Origin: Pseudoalteromonas haloplanktis ATCC 14393
GTDB taxonomy: Bacteria > Pseudomonadota > Gammaproteobacteria > Enterobacterales > Alteromonadaceae
Assembly: GCF_000238355.1 (NCBI RefSeq)
Contig: NZ_AHCA01000003.1
Span: forward strand, 1 to 64,000
DNA: 64,000 nucleotides
Direction: 5' to 3'
The notes under the pieces are model-generated. The model did not search any database, was not told the DNA's origin, and was given only the letters and a program-made list of their open reading frames with translations. The position numbers and the translations under genes were made by a program. Positions 26,037 through 35,375 of the stretch are shown here, one piece after another. Within the stretch, counting starts at the first letter, position 1. Each line of letters opens with the position of its first letter.

Positions 26037-26097
26037 GTAACCTAAATTAGTTACATAGCATTATGTAACCAGTATTGGTTACATTTTTATATGTAAC
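26037..26097. promoter_or_regulatory. Operator array of five alternating GTAAC/GTTAC half-sites
   Basis: Half-sites lie at 26037 (GTAAC), 26050 (GTTAC), 26065 (GTAAC), 26078 (GTTAC) and 26093 (GTAAC), spaced 13, 15, 13 and 15 bases, a 28-bp period. The best palindromes are GTTACATA-GCAT-TATGTAAC (26050-26069) and GTTACAT-TTTTAT-ATGTAAC (26078-26097). The array ends 15 bases before the ATG of the SatD-like gene, so bound protein would block its expression. Confidence 0.8.
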
Positions 26098-26112
26098 TAA
26101 GTTAGGACATTT

Positions 26113-26742
26113 ATGATTGCGGTGATCAGCGGTGATGTGATCAAATCACAACATATTCCCAAGCATGACTACGATGCAATGCTCTATCAGCTCGATCAAA
26201 GCTTGCGTGCAATTACTGAAGGTAAGCAGAATCAGAGCATTATTTATCGAGGCGATGCATTTCAACTGCAAGTAAACCAACCTGAGCACGTTTGCAGTAT
26301 TGCTATTTTATTGTATTTACATTTAAAGGCGAGCGGCTATGAAATTCGCCAAAGCTTAGCAATAGGTGAAATAGATAATGCCAGAGCGGATATTAAAACA
26401 GCTACCGGCTCTGCATTTACTTTATCGGGTCGCAGCCTTGATGAAATACACAATCAACGTTTCATATTTAATAGCATTATTGAGCCCGCTGATGAAGGAT
26501 TAACACTTAATCTTGCTTTTGCTGATACGCTACTGACTAAAATGACGCAAAAACAAGCAAACGCGCTCTACGTGTATTTAACTATGCAAAATAACCAACA
26601 TAGTGAACTTGCTAAGCATTTAAAAACAAGCCGTGAAAATGTCACTAAATTACTTAATCTTGCACACTATCAATTAATCGAGCGATTTTTACTGTACGCC
26701 GAAAAAACCATCATACAAAGCCTTGCAGGAGCAGCGCAATGA
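26113..26742 (+). CDS. SatD-family protein with C-terminal helix-turn-helix
   Basis: I read the 209-residue product as SatD-like. The N-terminal 130 residues have a pattern close to class III nucleotide-cyclase/GGDEF folds: VISGDVIKS (Asp8), IIYRGDAFQLQV (Asp48), a helix AILLYLHLKASG, then EIRQSLAIGEID and GSAFTLSGRSLDEI. That relation is an inference; SatD function is poorly known. Residues about 150-205 (TQKQANALYVYLTMQNNQHSELAKHLKTSRENVTKLLN, shown in part) form a sigma-region-4-like helix-turn-helix. The gene overlaps the DUF3307 gene by four bases and follows the half-site array, suggesting autoregulation. Confidence 0.8.
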   Translation: MIAVISGDVIKSQHIPKHDYDAMLYQLDQSLRAITEGKQNQSIIYRGDAFQLQVNQPEHVCSIAILLYLHLKASGYEIRQSLAIGEIDNARADIKTATGSAFTLSGRSLDEIHNQRFIFNSIIEPADEGLTLNLAFADTLLTKMTQKQANALYVYLTMQNNQHSELAKHLKTSRENVTKLLNLAHYQLIERFLLYAEKTIIQSLAGAAQ

Positions 26743-27485
26743 GTTTTACCGTATTGTTAAGCGCCTTAATTATCGGCCATCTATTGGCTGATTTTTACTG
26801 GCAGCCGATGAGTTGGGTCAACAATCGTAATAACCGCCATTTTCGGGCTAAAAAACTATACTTGCATGTGTTAGTACATGGCATAACCGCAGCTGCAATT
26901 ATCACGTGGTGGGAGTTTAGTTTTGGCTGGCAAGATATTCTACGTATTAGTAGCGCAACGGCTATTATCATTGTGACACACTATCTCATTGATTTAGCAA
27001 AGTCGTATTCAAGCAAAGGCGTCGTGCCTTTTATCGTTGATCAACTTGCTCATTTACTCGTCATACTCATACTGACTATGTGGTTAAGTGATAATAGTGA
27101 GTTTTTTACAATTGTATGGCAATGGCTGATTACTCCCAGCACCTTATGGCTGCTATGCGGCTATTTACTGGTTTTGAATCCAAGCGCGGTATTTATTCGA
27201 ATGATGTTGGAGCGACTAACGGCAGGGTTTAGCACTACGGGCAGTTTACCCGCCGCAGGGCAAAGTATCGGCATGCTTGAACGCGTATTAATGCTGACAT
27301 TTATTTTGCTGGACCAATTTGCAGGAGTGGGGTTTTTACTCGCGGCAAAATCTGTATTTCGCTTTGGTGATTTAAGTGCCAGTAAAGACAAAAAACTCAC
27401 TGAGTATGTAATGCTAGGCACTTTGTTAAGCGTCACCGTTACTTTATTCATTGGTTTAGCGGTTAATGCACTCATCGCAATATAA
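26739..27485 (+). CDS. DUF3307 integral membrane protein
   Basis: The 248-residue protein has the DUF3307 opening: LIIGHLLADFYWQPMSWVNN followed by HVLVHGITAAAI, then further helices with THYLIDLAKSY and DQLAHLLVILILTMW. The conserved His and Asp residues at helix ends (GHLLADF, HxxxH) suggest a polar site in the membrane. It overlaps the SatD-like gene by four bases (ATGA); this pairing recurs in distant bacteria. Function is unknown. A terminator follows. Confidence 0.85.
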   Translation: MSFTVLLSALIIGHLLADFYWQPMSWVNNRNNRHFRAKKLYLHVLVHGITAAAIITWWEFSFGWQDILRISSATAIIIVTHYLIDLAKSYSSKGVVPFIVDQLAHLLVILILTMWLSDNSEFFTIVWQWLITPSTLWLLCGYLLVLNPSAVFIRMMLERLTAGFSTTGSLPAAGQSIGMLERVLMLTFILLDQFAGVGFLLAAKSVFRFGDLSASKDKKLTEYVMLGTLLSVTVTLFIGLAVNALIAI

Positions 27486-27516
27486 AAAAACGCGCATAAA
27501 TCGCGCGCTTTTATCT
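27483..27516. terminator. Bidirectional terminator between DUF3307 and rhlE
   Basis: CGCGC (27491-27495) pairs with GCGCG (27503-27507). A seven-A run on the left and CTTTTAT on the right give T tracts on both strands. Confidence 0.7.
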
Positions 27517-27535
27517 TTAGCTTATCAAGGTAATT

Positions 27536-28942
27536 TTACGAATTACCTTGTGAACCAACATTGTTTGGACGACGACGGCGTTGGCCAGAACCACTCACTG
27601 ATTGACGTTTAGCCCACGGGTTTTGCGCTTGATCACCAGTGGCTTTATTCGCATCAGGTTTTTTACCTGAACCACCGCGACGTGGGCCCGTGCCGCTACC
27701 ATTGCTATTTGGTTTTTTACTGTCCGATTTAGGCTTGTTAAAAGGCTGCTTTTTCTTAGGCTTTTTAGCTGGCAACGGACGAGCATCTAATGCACGCTCT
27801 GCGACTGGGTTAACAGGCTCAAAACCGTCTTCTTCGGCACGTGGAATTAGCTCACCAATAAAACGCTCAATACCGTATAAATCAACCGCATCTTCAGTTG
27901 TTACAAATGAAATCGCATGGCCTGATGCACCCGCACGACCTGTACGACCAATACGGTGAACATAATCTTCATATACATTAGGTAAATCGTAGTTCACAAC
28001 ATGTGGTAATTCAACAATGTCTAAACCACGAGCAACAATGTCAGTTGCCACTAGCACACGAACTTCACCACTTTTAAAACCGTCAAGCGCTTTAACACGT
28101 GCGCCTTGTGACTTGTTACCATGAATAGCCGCGCCGACGATATCATCACGCTCTAATTGTTTAACTAAACGGTTAGCGCCGTGCTTTGTACGACTAAAAA
28201 CCAACACTTGTTGCCAATCGTTACTACGGATCAAATGACTTAATAAAGCTGTTTTACGCGCTTTATCTACGGCGTAAACACACTGGCTAACACTTTTTGC
28301 GGTGGTATTTTTTGCTGCCACTGAAATCTCAACGGGATCATTGATCAAGCCTTTCGCTAATGCACGAATTTCATCTGAGAAAGTAGCAGAAAACATGAGA
28401 TTTTGACGTTTAGTTGGTAACTTACTAATAATACGCTTTATATCGTGAATAAAACCCATATCAAGCATACGGTCCGCTTCATCTAGCACTAATACTTCGA
28501 GGTTATCGAATTTCAACGCATTTTGATTATGTAAGTCAATCAAGCGACCAGGTGTTGCAACTAGAATATCCACACCTTTACGAAGCATTTGCATTTGCGG
28601 ATTTATTTTCACACCACCATAAACAACAAATGAGCTGATATTAGAGTGTTTCGCGTACTCTTCAACATTTTCGCTCACTTGTAATGCCAGCTCACGAGTT
28701 GGTGTTAAAATTAACGCGCGCACTTGGTTGCTCTTCGCTTTTTGTCCTTTAGATAAAGATTCAATAAGCGGTAATGTAAAACCCGCTGTTTTACCCGTCC
28801 CGGTTTGAGCTGCGGCCATTACATCACGACCTTCAATGATCGCTGGAATAGCTTGAGCCTGAATTGGTGTTGGCGTTTCATAGCCCTTTTCTAAAACTGC
28901 ATTAACTAAAGACTGTGATAAACCTAACCCATCAAAACTCAT
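27536..28942 (-). CDS. rhlE: DEAD-box ATP-dependent RNA helicase, RhlE type
   Basis: Cytoplasmic RNA helicase for RNA folding or ribosome assembly. The 468-residue product has a Q motif ([13 protein letters not shown]), motif [10 protein letters not shown] (about residues 44-52), [20 protein letters not shown] in [13 protein letters not shown] (about 151-163), SAT in MFSATF, and motif [12 protein letters not shown] (about 325-334). The last 90 residues are Lys/Arg/Gly/Ser-rich and disordered, ending [15 protein letters not shown], as usual in RhlE. RBS AGAG precedes the ATG. Confidence 0.94.
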   Translation of the reverse strand: MSFDGLGLSQSLVNAVLEKGYETPTPIQAQAIPAIIEGRDVMAAAQTGTGKTAGFTLPLIESLSKGQKAKSNQVRALILTPTRELALQVSENVEEYAKHSNISSFVVYGGVKINPQMQMLRKGVDILVATPGRLIDLHNQNALKFDNLEVLVLDEADRMLDMGFIHDIKRIISKLPTKRQNLMFSATFSDEIRALAKGLINDPVEISVAAKNTTAKSVSQCVYAVDKARKTALLSHLIRSNDWQQVLVFSRTKHGANRLVKQLERDDIVGAAIHGNKSQGARVKALDGFKSGEVRVLVATDIVARGLDIVELPHVVNYDLPNVYEDYVHRIGRTGRAGASGHAISFVTTEDAVDLYGIERFIGELIPRAEEDGFEPVNPVAERALDARPLPAKKPKKKQPFNKPKSDSKKPNSNGSGTGPRRGGSGKKPDANKATGDQAQNPWAKRQSVSGSGQRRRRPNNVGSQGNS

Positions 28943-29085
28943 ATAAACTCTCTTTTAAATAAGGCCAAAGTGGCCAGTTGCGCGCATTATACCGATCGTG
29001 ACCAATAATGCATTGAATATTAACTTTTGCGCCGCTCCCATACGCTTAAACTTTAAAAATTATTGCCTAGGCATGTCTAAAAACA

Positions 29086-29109
29086 AAAAACGGCACAATG
29101 GCCGTTTTT
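29086..29109. terminator. Bidirectional terminator downstream of the 2OG oxygenase
   Basis: AAAAACGGC and GCCGTTTTT form a symmetrical hairpin around five bases (29086-29109), with A/T tracts on both sides. Confidence 0.75.
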
Positions 29110-29140
29110 ATAAAATAGGAGTTGTTATCCAATATTTTAA

Positions 29141-29980
29141 TTACTTAACACCTAATTCGCGCAAGCGCTCTTGTAAGTAACTATCTGCGGTATAACGCTC
29201 AGAAAGCACAACATCAGGTCGCGGGTGTAAAAATAACGGTAACGAAATACGCGATTTAGTCGACGCTTTACCCGTAGGATTAATGACTCGGTGAATCGTT
29301 GATGGAAAATAGCCACCCGATGCTTCTTGCAACATGTCACCAATATTAATAATTAAACTGCCAAAATCACATGGCACATCTAACCAACCGCCATCGGTTT
29401 TTTGTACTTGTAAACCAGGCTCATTCGAGGCTGGTAGCACTGTTAGCAAATTAATATCACCATGCGCAGCGGCACGAATTGCCCCAGGCTCTTCATCACC
29501 TGTCATTGGTGGGTAATGTAATATACGTAACAAGGTTTGCTCAGAGTTCGCAATCATGTCTTTTAAATCAATCGAAAATTTAGCACGTACATCCGCCGGT
29601 GCCTCTGCTTGTACCCAACTTAATAATGTTGCTGCAAACTCATTAGCTAAACGATAATATTCTCGAATATCTGCTTCTAATTCTGCTGGCACACGACCTT
29701 TTGGATAAACATGAAAGTATTCTTTAATGTCTTTTACTGTAAAACCTTTTGCAACTTCCGAGACTGATGGCGGGAAATAACCATCTTGGGTGTCTTTAGA
29801 AAATAAAAACGCATGTTTTTGCTCAGAATTAAAAAAATCCTGCCAATTTTTATAAATTGATTCAACCAATGACTGTGGGATAGGATGATTTTTCAAAACA
29901 CCAAAGCCGGTGTTTCTAAGAGACTCAACAAATTGAGCGGCCGCATCACTCGCTTTATAATCGACGGTAGGTAGTTGCAT
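29141..29980 (-). CDS. 2-oxoglutarate/Fe(II) oxygenase, isopenicillin-N-synthase-like
   Basis: The 279-residue protein has the non-haem dioxygenase fold. The N-terminal DIOX_N-like part includes TGFGVLKNHPIP. The iron triad is complete: His and Asp in AAAHGDINLLTVLP (HxD, about residues 187-190) and the distal His in STIHRVINP; RISLPLFLHP carries the RxS pair that holds 2-oxoglutarate. I prefer the ATG at 29980 over a TTG at 29992. The substrate is unknown; the family includes many uncharacterised bacterial oxidases, and there are no biosynthetic neighbours. Confidence 0.88.
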   Translation of the reverse strand: MQLPTVDYKASDAAAQFVESLRNTGFGVLKNHPIPQSLVESIYKNWQDFFNSEQKHAFLFSKDTQDGYFPPSVSEVAKGFTVKDIKEYFHVYPKGRVPAELEADIREYYRLANEFAATLLSWVQAEAPADVRAKFSIDLKDMIANSEQTLLRILHYPPMTGDEEPGAIRAAAHGDINLLTVLPASNEPGLQVQKTDGGWLDVPCDFGSLIINIGDMLQEASGGYFPSTIHRVINPTGKASTKSRISLPLFLHPRPDVVLSERYTADSYLQERLRELGVK

Positions 29981-30241
29981 GTTCGTATCCAATGAATTAA
30001 GTTGTCAAAAGCCTTTGCTAATCATAGCAGTTGCTTCATTGTTGCGCTGCGCGAGCATAATAAAATAGTCTAAAAAACATAAGGACTTATGTCCTCTCTA
30101 GATTAGTGACAAACCAAGCTTTGATACAGATCAACATTCGTTTATTCTGCAAAATGATAAAATCAAATTGAAATCAAACCGTTATTAAAATGGTCTACTC
30201 TTAAATAATCTCCTCTTTCTATCAACAGTAAGGCACATTTC

Positions 30242-31444
30242 ATGCGACAAAAGGTAACATTTAAAAGTGGTGAATTAACCCTTGCCGGACAATTAGAGTC
30301 ACCCGCCAGTGAGGTTAAATTTTACGCCCTATTCGCCCACTGCTTTACCTGCGGTAAAGATATTGCCGCTGCCAGTAGAATTAGCCGCGCTCTCACTCAA
30401 CAAGGCATTGCGGTATTACGCTTTGATTTTACAGGCCTTGGTAACAGTGATGGTGATTTTGCTAACAGCAACTTTTCATCAAATATCCAAGATTTAATCG
30501 CAGCCGCGGATCATCTGCGCGAGCATTTTAAAGCCCCCCAGTTATTAATTGGCCACAGCTTAGGTGGCGCGGCGGTACTTGCAGCTGCTGAACATATTTC
30601 TGAAGTACAAGCCATTACCACCATTGGCGCTCCATCAGATGCCCAGCACGTTGCTCACAACTTTGCCGCTCATTTAGACGAGATCAACAATAAAGGGGAA
30701 GCAAAAGTCAACTTAGCTGGTCGCGAGTTTACAATTAAAAAGCAATTTGTAGACGACATTGCTAATTATGACCGTAGTCATATTAGCAAGTTAAAACGTG
30801 CATTATTAGTAATGCATTCCCCAATCGACGCCACTGTAAATATTTCAGAAGCCGAAAAAATTTACGCCAGCGCTAAACATCCAAAAAGCTTTATTAGTTT
30901 AGATAACGCCGACCACCTACTCACTAACAAAGACGATGCCGATTACGCAGCAGACGTTATAGCGTCATGGGCAAAACGTTATGTGGATTTTGATAACAGC
31001 CAATACAGTGCCAAACTGACCAACGGCAACGTATTAGTTGAAGAAAAAGACCATGTATTTACTCAGCATGTCAGCACCAAAGATCACACTTGGCTTGCAG
31101 ATGAACCTATTAAAGTCGGCGGCAGTAATTTAGGACCCGATCCGTATCATCACTTATTGGCAGGCCTTGGCGCATGCACCGCGATGACTTTACGTATGTA
31201 TGCAAGCCGTAAAAACTTGCCACTAGATCACGTCAAGGTAGAGTTGGACCACACTCGAGACTATCACAATGATTGCGATAACTGCGAGCAAACGGATAAG
31301 CTTGAAGCCATCACGCGAAAAATCACCCTAGTGGGTGATTTAACAAACGAACAACGTCAGCGCCTGTTGGAAATAGCCGACAAATGCCCGGTTCATAAAA
31401 CGCTACATAATAATCCATTGATCGTCAGTGAGTTGCTAGATTAA
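30242..31444 (+). CDS. Fusion of an alpha/beta hydrolase and an OsmC-like domain
   Basis: The 400-residue product joins two domains. Residues 1-250 form an alpha/beta hydrolase with the nucleophile Ser in [13 protein letters not shown] (about 102-114), an oxyanion-type HCFTCGKD, and the late acid/His in NADHLLT. Residues about 265-400 form an OsmC/Ohr-like domain with the peroxidatic Cys in [16 protein letters not shown] and the second Cys in DKCPVHKTL. The fusion is known in proteobacteria and suggests organic-hydroperoxide defence, but the hydrolase substrate is unknown. RBS AAGG precedes the ATG. It is a lone gene. Confidence 0.92.
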   Translation: MRQKVTFKSGELTLAGQLESPASEVKFYALFAHCFTCGKDIAAASRISRALTQQGIAVLRFDFTGLGNSDGDFANSNFSSNIQDLIAAADHLREHFKAPQLLIGHSLGGAAVLAAAEHISEVQAITTIGAPSDAQHVAHNFAAHLDEINNKGEAKVNLAGREFTIKKQFVDDIANYDRSHISKLKRALLVMHSPIDATVNISEAEKIYASAKHPKSFISLDNADHLLTNKDDADYAADVIASWAKRYVDFDNSQYSAKLTNGNVLVEEKDHVFTQHVSTKDHTWLADEPIKVGGSNLGPDPYHHLLAGLGACTAMTLRMYASRKNLPLDHVKVELDHTRDYHNDCDNCEQTDKLEAITRKITLVGDLTNEQRQRLLEIADKCPVHKTLHNNPLIVSELLD

Positions 31445-31507
31445 CAGCTAACTTTCCAGTTAGGCATTTGATTTATAAACCTAAAATTTAGTGTTACTAT
31501 CATTTGC

Positions 31508-32122
31508 CTACCACCCCCCACCGCCACCTCCACCGCCACCTCCGCCAGAAAAACCGCCACCAGTGGAGAAGCCTGAACTCGACATAGAGGATGAAACACT
31601 TGAGCTCCCTAAAGCTGAATAACTCATACCATCTACACTATTAAGAAATTCACTCTGATCAGAAAAGCTACCTGAAAACCACAACGGTGTATATCTATAA
31701 GGGTTAGGGGATCCAGAAATTTTCTTCTTTTTGCGTCTTTTTTGTTTTCTAAATTGCCCTCTTTTAAACCTCAGAACTTCATCAAATCGAGTACACCATT
31801 CATCATCTAAATCAAGCGAAATTGCATAAGGTAAAAATTGCTCATATTCAGTTTCAGTGAGCAATAGATCGTCTTCAGGCAGTTTTTTAGCGGATATATA
31901 TTTGCGTATTTGCATTGAACTCACCAGTAACGGCTTCCCGTATTTGGAGGGGCCGCGATTTAAAGATAATGCAGTTATACTAAGTAACAATAAAAAAGCC
32001 ATCGAGATCGACAACAAAGGTAAAAAACTACAAAGAAGCCACATCCAAGGAAGCCATGTAATGCATATAAGTAAGCCCTTTTTTTCCCCACTGTGGCTCA
32101 ACATCCTCATCAGTGTCCTCAA
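31508..32122 (-). pseudogene. C-terminal part of a frameshifted DUF2207 gene
   Basis: This frame continues the DUF2207 protein after the A7 run at 32079-32085 (minus strand), so its real content starts near 32085, not at the ATG at 32122. It has two membrane segments (LPWMWLLCSFLPLLSISMAF and the following stretch), the DUF2207-typical TETEYEQFLPYAISLDLDDEWCTRFD, a basic stretch RKQKRRKKKK, and the glycine-rich tail SGGGGGGGGGGGW that marks the end of this family. Removing one A from the run joins both parts into a normal protein of about 660 residues. Confidence 0.75.
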
Positions 32123-33494
32123 AAATACTTTCGTAAATGGCCAACCATATAATGCCCACAGGAGCAGTCATAAGAATAACAAGCGGTCCCCACAGAATAT
32201 CAGTCCAATCTGAAACGCCAAATATCAATTGTAAGCCAACAAATACCGACGACAGAGCAACAGTAAAAAGTGTGTATTTAATATTCCACGTGAAAATACT
32301 TGTCGCTTTTAAATCTTTGCTAATCGCACTAGAAAAAAGTTTAAAGAGTTCTCGATTTTTCTTTCTATTTTCACGGCTAACTTGGTAACTCCCCCCCTGC
32401 TTAATAACCCAATCGAGAATACATTGTTCATTTTTTGGTAAAGAGGTGTTTGGTAGGTTTGTCTTAAGTGATAATGTTAATGTATGGGTATAAAATGAGC
32501 CTTCTTTGATACCACTATCATCGGGCAGGTATTCATATTTTATGTCTAGATAGCCTTTAATAGCTAAGTGAGTGCTGGCAGAAGTTAAATCTCTCATTGT
32601 ACTATTTGAAAAAATTGCGTGGTTTAATATGTAATTAATTATTGCAGGACTTATCTCGCTGGGCACATCTATAGTATCTGAAGTTTTGATATTTTCATCT
32701 GGATAAATGCCAACCTTACGCCAAGACCAATAAACAAAACTGCCCACTGTAGCCACAAACGTGATTAACAAAATCCACTCTAAAAAATCCAGTAAGAATA
32801 TAAAATAAAATACCGAAGGTTGATCGATTATACCTTTAGGCAGTGCGAGAACAATTGTCATCCCTTGCCCAAGACCTAACTCTTGCGTCGGCGTAAATCT
32901 AAATTGATTTTGTTCTGGATTTTCAACAATGTAATTTTCTTCTTTCTCTTTGTAAAAGCCGGTATAGGCTTTGTATTTCAAAGCTTTTGTTTGTTCAGGC
33001 AGGTTAACTACAACCGTTGACTTATCTATTGAAGTTGCCCATTGATGAGGAATGGCATTAAAATATAATTCATCATAATTTTGAAAAAATCGAATTTCAT
33101 CTGATAGTTGATAAGTAATAACAAAGCTTGCAGGTCCATAATCTAACTCTTTTTCGGGATCACCTACTTTTATAATTGCCTTCCCATTTGAAATGGTTGC
33201 TTGGTAAGGTGTTGATGTATTATTTAACTGAGCACTTAGCATTTTGAAGCCAGCTAAGTATTCACCGCCATAACGCCCCTTAAGTAACAATGGGATCCGT
33301 CTAAAAATACCATGCTTAAATATGTAACCACCTGCTGTTATATCAAACTGCTCCGTGACAATAAGATTGCCATCGGGTTTTACATCAATTGTTACATGTA
33401 GTCCCGTTGTTGAATCAGCCTCCCTTGCCTCAACATAGGGCATAAACGTAACTAAAAGTAAAAAAATTATGCTTCCTTGCAAAAAACACTTCAT
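32028..33494 (-). CDS. DUF2207 membrane protein, N-terminal part, frameshifted near its end
   Basis: The frame has a signal peptide (MKCFLQGSIIFLLLVTFMPYVEA), a DUF2207 extracytoplasmic beta domain (LHVTIDVKPDGNLIVTEQFD, then GGYIFKHGIFRRIP) and a first membrane helix near residues 225-250 (FIFLLDFLEWILLITFVATV). A cytoplasmic winged-helix-like part with SPAIINYILNH and HLAIKGYLDIK follows, then two more helices near 390-430. After the A7 run (32079-32085) it reads only about ten foreign-frame residues and stops, while the family-typical end lies in the next frame. RBS AGGAGTG is strong. Function of DUF2207 is unknown. Confidence 0.8.
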   Translation of the reverse strand: MKCFLQGSIIFLLLVTFMPYVEAREADSTTGLHVTIDVKPDGNLIVTEQFDITAGGYIFKHGIFRRIPLLLKGRYGGEYLAGFKMLSAQLNNTSTPYQATISNGKAIIKVGDPEKELDYGPASFVITYQLSDEIRFFQNYDELYFNAIPHQWATSIDKSTVVVNLPEQTKALKYKAYTGFYKEKEENYIVENPEQNQFRFTPTQELGLGQGMTIVLALPKGIIDQPSVFYFIFLLDFLEWILLITFVATVGSFVYWSWRKVGIYPDENIKTSDTIDVPSEISPAIINYILNHAIFSNSTMRDLTSASTHLAIKGYLDIKYEYLPDDSGIKEGSFYTHTLTLSLKTNLPNTSLPKNEQCILDWVIKQGGSYQVSRENRKKNRELFKLFSSAISKDLKATSIFTWNIKYTLFTVALSSVFVGLQLIFGVSDWTDILWGPLVILMTAPVGIIWLAIYESIFEDTDEDVEPQWGKKGLTYMHYMASLDVASL

Positions 33495-33527
33495 TGTTAA
33501 TTCACTCCTTATAAACTACTTATCTAT

Positions 33528-34262
33528 TCATTGCTCAGCCAAAAACTCACTTAAATGTCTTTTCATCTTATTGAGTAACTCGATAGGGCCAGCATCGAAC
33601 ATATCATTGTGTCGTGCATTAGTTAAAAAAACCTGCTTCACAGGGAAACGGGTAAGTTCGTCTTTTTTATATAAAACTCCCGTATCAGCTGGATAATCAC
33701 TGCCGCGCAATGTCAGCACAAGTATATTTTTATTACGTGGCAATAACATACGGCGATGATCTAAGGTGATCACTGCACTCACTTCGTTTGGGTAGATTGC
33801 CGCGTAAAGCGCTGAGATATCACCGCCATTGGAATGACCAAATAACGTTAACTGGCTAAAGTCATACGCTGGGTAGCGAACGTTCAACTCATTCACTAAG
33901 AATTTGAGGGTCACGACACCTCGGTGCCAATTTTCCATGCGCGTTGCCATATAAGGCTGGTTAGGATCCAGTGCAGGATCGCCTTTTAATTCATGAGCAA
34001 CGGCAATGGTTAAATAGCCTCTGCTGGTAAAAATATCAGCAGCAAATTGATAGTCAGTATGAGAGATACCATAACCGGCGTTAATGAAAACCACTGGGCA
34101 TTTGTTTTGTTCACTGCAACTTAATCCATTACTTGGCAATGCGATATTTATCGCAATAGCACGGTCGCGGTTTTTATCAACGATCACCTCATTATTGGCA
34201 TAGCTCAGGGTACTTAAGCTAAATAAAACAAATACTACGAGGGATTGTAAAGTGTGGAACAT
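33528..34262 (-). CDS. Secreted alpha/beta hydrolase
   Basis: The 244-residue product has a signal peptide (MFHTLQSLVVFVLFSLSTLSYA) and an alpha/beta hydrolase body: strand-turn PVVFINAGYGIS, the nucleophile elbow LTLFGHSNGGDISALYAA with Ser about 143, an acidic residue in LRGSDYPADT and the catalytic His in NARHNDMFDAG. The YGISHTDYQF and RMENWHRGV segments are like periplasmic hydrolases of unknown substrate. It is upstream of the DUF2207 gene on the same strand with about 33 bases between. Confidence 0.85.
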   Translation of the reverse strand: MFHTLQSLVVFVLFSLSTLSYANNEVIVDKNRDRAIAINIALPSNGLSCSEQNKCPVVFINAGYGISHTDYQFAADIFTSRGYLTIAVAHELKGDPALDPNQPYMATRMENWHRGVVTLKFLVNELNVRYPAYDFSQLTLFGHSNGGDISALYAAIYPNEVSAVITLDHRRMLLPRNKNILVLTLRGSDYPADTGVLYKKDELTRFPVKQVFLTNARHNDMFDAGPIELLNKMKRHLSEFLAEQ

Positions 34263-34430
34263 CGTATGATCTTTATAATTTTTATTTAATTTACAATGAG
34301 TTTAATTTTTTTAGTGTAATTTGTATATGACTTAGGGTCAGGTAAAACCCCTTACTTTCAGCAAAGTTAAAATTAATTAAAAATATATGCGATAATGACG
34401 GTAATATTTACGTTTATCTAGAAAGTAGCC

Positions 34431-34754
34431 ATGAAATCATATAGCAGCATTGAACAACGCATCGACATCTTACAAGGGCGAATTGAAGCTTACAAAGACG
34501 AAATCGCGGTATTACAAGCCGAGCCAAAAAGTAATAACGAACGTATTATTTTTAAATTTATTGAAACCGGTAGTACAGGTAAAACCAAGGACTTTGTGCG
34601 AGAGCTTGGCATTAAATCACCACGCGATAGCCTGTATTCATCAGGTGATGTATCAAAACTTATCAAAGAAGGTGCAAGTGATATTACCCCTGCACTACTC
34701 GAAATTGCCAGAGCACTTGCCAGTGCACGGAACAAAAATGGCCCTGCCTGCTAA
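34431..34754 (+). CDS. Hypothetical 107-residue protein with N-terminal coiled coil
   Basis: No family recognised. Residues about 5-30 (IEQRIDILQGRIEAYKDEIAVLQAE) look like a short coiled coil. The rest (NERIIFKFIETGSTGKTKDFVREL, SGDVSKLIKEGASDITPALLEIARALAS) is polar and helical and may contain a winged-helix-like segment. There is no signal peptide. A second frame over the same bases (34450-34770) is less protein-like. The upstream region is AT-rich without a clear promoter. Confidence 0.6.
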   Translation: MKSYSSIEQRIDILQGRIEAYKDEIAVLQAEPKSNNERIIFKFIETGSTGKTKDFVRELGIKSPRDSLYSSGDVSKLIKEGASDITPALLEIARALASARNKNGPAC

Positions 34755-34763
34755 TTTTGCACA

Positions 34764-34791
34764 AGATTAGCCGTGAAATAACGGCTAATCT
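34764..34791. terminator. Perfect hairpin between convergent genes, no T tract
   Basis: AGATTAGCCGT (34764-34774) pairs with ACGGCTAATCT (34781-34791). The right arm contains the TAG stop of the pentapeptide-repeat gene. Probably a bidirectional stop or mRNA-end hairpin, though it lacks the T run of a classic terminator. Confidence 0.5.
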
Positions 34792-35375
34792 ACCAACTCG
34801 ATATCTAAACCAGTTAATAAGCTTAACGCTTCAAGCCGCTCAAACTTGGCATTACTCACTTCATTATTTTTTATATCAATATTAAACTGACTCGCACCAA
34901 CAAAATTAGCTTTATTAAGGTTAGTTTGATGAAATAGGCTATCTCTAAAATCTGTGCCAGTAAAATCACTCGCGGCCAAGTTAGCATGTCTAAAATCAAC
35001 ATTTTTAGCAAAACAGTCTGTCATCGTTAAGGCTTTTAGCTGCGATTCAAAAAAAGAGCTATGACTTAACTCACAGCTTTTAAAGCTGACAGGCGCGGTT
35101 AATGCCAATTGCGGCCAGTTGACTTGCCCCCAAACAATGCTGTTTAACTTGCAACTTTTAAAACTCACCTCTTCTAGTGAGCTGTAGTTCCAACTTAAGT
35201 CACTCAAGTTGCAGTTCATAAACTCGCAATCAATAAAGCGGCAACTACTAAATTGGCTTTGACTAAAGTCGCATTCTATAAACTGGCATTGTTCAAACTC
35301 TATGTCGCTAAAGCGCTGCGATGTAGCCGTACAGTTTGCAAATTGCTGATCGTAATAATCGTTTTGTGAAAACAT
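34785..35375 (-). CDS. Pentapeptide-repeat protein (Qnr-like)
   Basis: The 196-residue cytoplasmic protein is built mostly of A(D/N)LXX-type pentapeptides with many Cys and Phe at the core: FEQCQFIECDFSQSQFSSC, RFIDCEFMNCNLSD, and VDFRHANLAASDFTGTDF. It ends with a helical tail FERLEALSLLTGLDIELV that may be a dimer interface. The length and short tail resemble chromosomal Qnr-like proteins, which mimic DNA and protect gyrase; without an alignment of the loops this is uncertain. The ATG at 35375 shares one base with the stop of the upstream small membrane gene (TGATG), so they are coupled. Confidence 0.85.
   Translation of the reverse strand: MFSQNDYYDQQFANCTATSQRFSDIEFEQCQFIECDFSQSQFSSCRFIDCEFMNCNLSDLSWNYSSLEEVSFKSCKLNSIVWGQVNWPQLALTAPVSFKSCELSHSSFFESQLKALTMTDCFAKNVDFRHANLAASDFTGTDFRDSLFHQTNLNKANFVGASQFNIDIKNNEVSNAKFERLEALSLLTGLDIELVD

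Noticed and set aside
32079..32085. Programmed -1 frameshift of the dnaX kind (A AAA AAG) in the DUF2207 gene
   Set aside because: The downstream frame is +1 (or -2) relative to the upstream frame, so a -1 slip would not reach it.
34450..34770. Alternative 106-codon frame
   Set aside because: Overlaps the better 34431-34754 frame, with a less protein-like composition.
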